This document shows positions 62,412 through 64,000 of a stretch of 64,000 bases of DNA, one piece after another. The DNA comes from Burhinus oedicnemus (taxonomy: Eukaryota > Chordata > Aves > Charadriiformes > Burhinidae). Within the stretch, counting starts at the first letter, position 1. Every line of letters starts with the position of its first letter. The notes beneath the pieces were generated by a model, which searched no databases, was not told the DNA's origin, and worked only from the letters and a program-made list of their open reading frames with translations. Where the stretch lies: the NCBI GenBank assembly GCA_008921705.1, contig VFFE01006671.1, positions 326,441-390,440 of the forward strand, written 5' to 3'. The translations under genes and the position numbers were made by a program.

Positions 62412-63440
62412 AATCATAGACTCATAGAATGGTTTAGGTTAGAAGGGACCTTAAATATCATCTAGTTCCAACCCCCTTGCCATGGGCAAGGACACTTCCT
62501 ATTAGACCAGATTGCTCAAAGCCTCATCCATCCTGGCCTTGAACACTTCCAGGGATGGGGCATCCACAGCTTCCCTGGGCAACCTGTGCCAGTGCCTCAC
62601 CACCCTCACAGCAAATAATTTCTTCCTGAGATCTAATCTAATCTACCCTCTTCGAGTTTGAAGCCATTGCCCCTCGTCTTATCACTACATGCTGTTGTAA
62701 AAAGTCCCTCTCTAGATTTCTTGTAGGCCCCCTTCAGATACTGGAAGGCTGCTGTAAGGTCTCCCCAGAGCCTTCTCTTCTCCAGGATGAACAACCCCAA
62801 CTCTCTCAGCCCGTCTTCATAGGAGAGGTGCTCTAACCCTCTGATCATCTTTGTGGCCCTCCTCTGGACCCACTCCAACAGGTCCATGTCCTTCTTATGC
62901 TGGGGGCTCCAGAGCTGGACACAGTATTCCAGGTGGGGTCTCAAGAGAGCAGAAAAGAGGGGCAGAATCCTCTCCCTCAATCTGCTGGCCATGCTTCTTT
63001 TGATGCAGTCCAGGATGTGGTTGGCCTTCTGGGCTGCAAGCACACATTGCTGGCTCATGTTGAGCCTCTCATCTACCAATACCCCCAAGTCCTTCTCCTC
63101 AGGGCTGCTCTCAATCCATTCTCCACCCAGCTTGTATTTGTGCATGGGATTGCCTTGACCCACATGCAGGACCTTGCACTTGGCCTTATTGAACTTCATA
63201 AGGCTGGCACGGGCCCACTCCAAAGCCTGTCCAGGTCCCTCTGGATGGCATCCCATCCCTCCAGTGTGTCAACCACTCCACACAGCTTGGTGTCGTCGGC
63301 AAACTTGCTGAGGGTGCACTCAGTCCCAACATCCATGTCGCCAGCAAAGATGTTAAATAGTACCGGTCCCAGCACCGACCCCTGAGGAACACCACTTGTC
63401 ACTGCACACCACTTGGACATCGACCCGTTGATGAGATGGA
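62412..63440 (-). mobile_element. CR1 LINE, 5'-truncated, with partial ORF2 (reverse transcriptase C-terminus)
   Basis: The minus strand encodes the C-terminal part of a CR1 reverse transcriptase. A first frame (down to 63196) contains [17 protein letters not shown] and the catalytic FADDTKL motif. A second frame (63256-62633) contains the [39 protein letters not shown] and [16 protein letters not shown] blocks. A frameshift near 63200-63220 separates the two, so the copy is dead. The CR1 3'UTR follows (62640-62430) and ends at 62412 in a CATTCTATGAGTCTATGATTTT-like tail. The N-terminal RT and endonuclease parts are absent. The 5' break is between about 63430 and 63480. It is the youngest-looking repeat in the window. 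Confidence 0.95.
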
Positions 63441-64000
63441 GGAATTGCTTTTTCCACCTGTGAAGTGACAGTGCTTTCATATCTGACTACGATGAGCAAA
63501 ATGAATATAAATGAGCATAGTGAACGCATGTGCCCCCTTGGTCTGGCTTCTGGTCCTGGAGGGAGCTGGTTTATTTAGAGGACAATCTGCTGCACAGTGG
63601 AGACCACCAGAGGAAGGAGGCCTGAGAAAGGGCAGACTTTGACAGCCCAAGCCCTGTTGAAGAGGCAGGAGATACACCCATGGGAGTTGATGCTCCTGCC
63701 TTCACGTGATGAGCCGTTACATGGACATTGCTGGATGTCTCTGGCTGTTTGTCAGGAGGAATGGACCACATCCTCAGCTGGGACTCACCAACATCCTCCC
63801 CTGATAGGAGGGGAAGATGTTTGCCTTATTTTATTCATGGCAAGTGACAGTATTTGTGCCAAACCTTCAGGAAAGGCTCCACACTGCCCAAGATGGCAGC
63901 AAGATCACTCTGAACTGAGTGTTCAGCAACACTGAAGAACACAGAAACAACATCCAGGCACCCTGTAGCCTGTCCCCCACATGCCTTCCAGCACCAACGG
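63441..64000. other. Intergenic, no gene recognised
   Basis: Sequence upstream of the CR1 5' truncation point. A 112-codon + frame (63597-63935) is open but not recognisable. Nothing else is seen before the window ends. Confidence 0.5.

Noticed and set aside
36126..64000. ARMC2 or SESN1 exons downstream of FOXO3
   Set aside because: These are the expected neighbours from mammalian synteny, but no open frame resembles their proteins as I remember them. Short exons could be missed by eye, so this is absence of evidence only.

Overview
The window is vertebrate nuclear DNA, most likely from a bird. One protein-coding exon stands out clearly: the large terminal coding exon of the forkhead transcription factor FOXO3 on the + strand. 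The interspersed repeats I can recognise are all CR1-type LINEs with the characteristic octamer-like 3' ends and a LINE reverse transcriptase, and overall repeat density is low. Both points favour Aves, although a crocodilian or turtle cannot be excluded from sequence alone.

Layout: bases 1-17966 are the 3' part of the large FOXO3 intron that interrupts the forkhead domain. Bases 17967-19367 are the coding part of the next exon (466 codons plus stop). It begins exactly at the DNA-recognition helix and runs to the conserved C-terminus. The 3'UTR starts at 19368 and is interrupted only 34 nt after the stop codon by a 12.6 kb intron (19402-31990). It resumes in a non-coding last exon at 31991, recognised because its first ~150 bases closely resemble the human FOXO3 3'UTR as I remember it. 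This exon ends at an AATAAA at 35971-35976 with cleavage near 35990-36000. A 20-N assembly gap flanked by a T run and a C run lies inside the 3'UTR.

From about 36000 to 64000 I recognise no gene. In mammals ARMC2 lies further downstream of FOXO3, but I could not identify any ARMC2 exon here. This part holds five CR1 copies or relics counted over the whole window (one of them in intron 3), a degenerate 28-bp minisatellite, G-quadruplex motifs, homopolymer runs, a few AT-rich stretches that resemble conserved enhancers, and one candidate splice-flanked exon of unknown identity near 50.4 kb.

All the functional content I can support belongs to one transcription unit, FOXO3. The exon carries the kinase, acetylation, nuclear-import, nuclear-export and transactivation elements. 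The split 3'UTR carries miRNA, Pumilio and poly(A) signals. Most other long open frames are chance frames: many start at non-ATG codons and none looks like a known family. No prokaryotic features, CRISPR arrays, rRNA or tRNA genes were seen.
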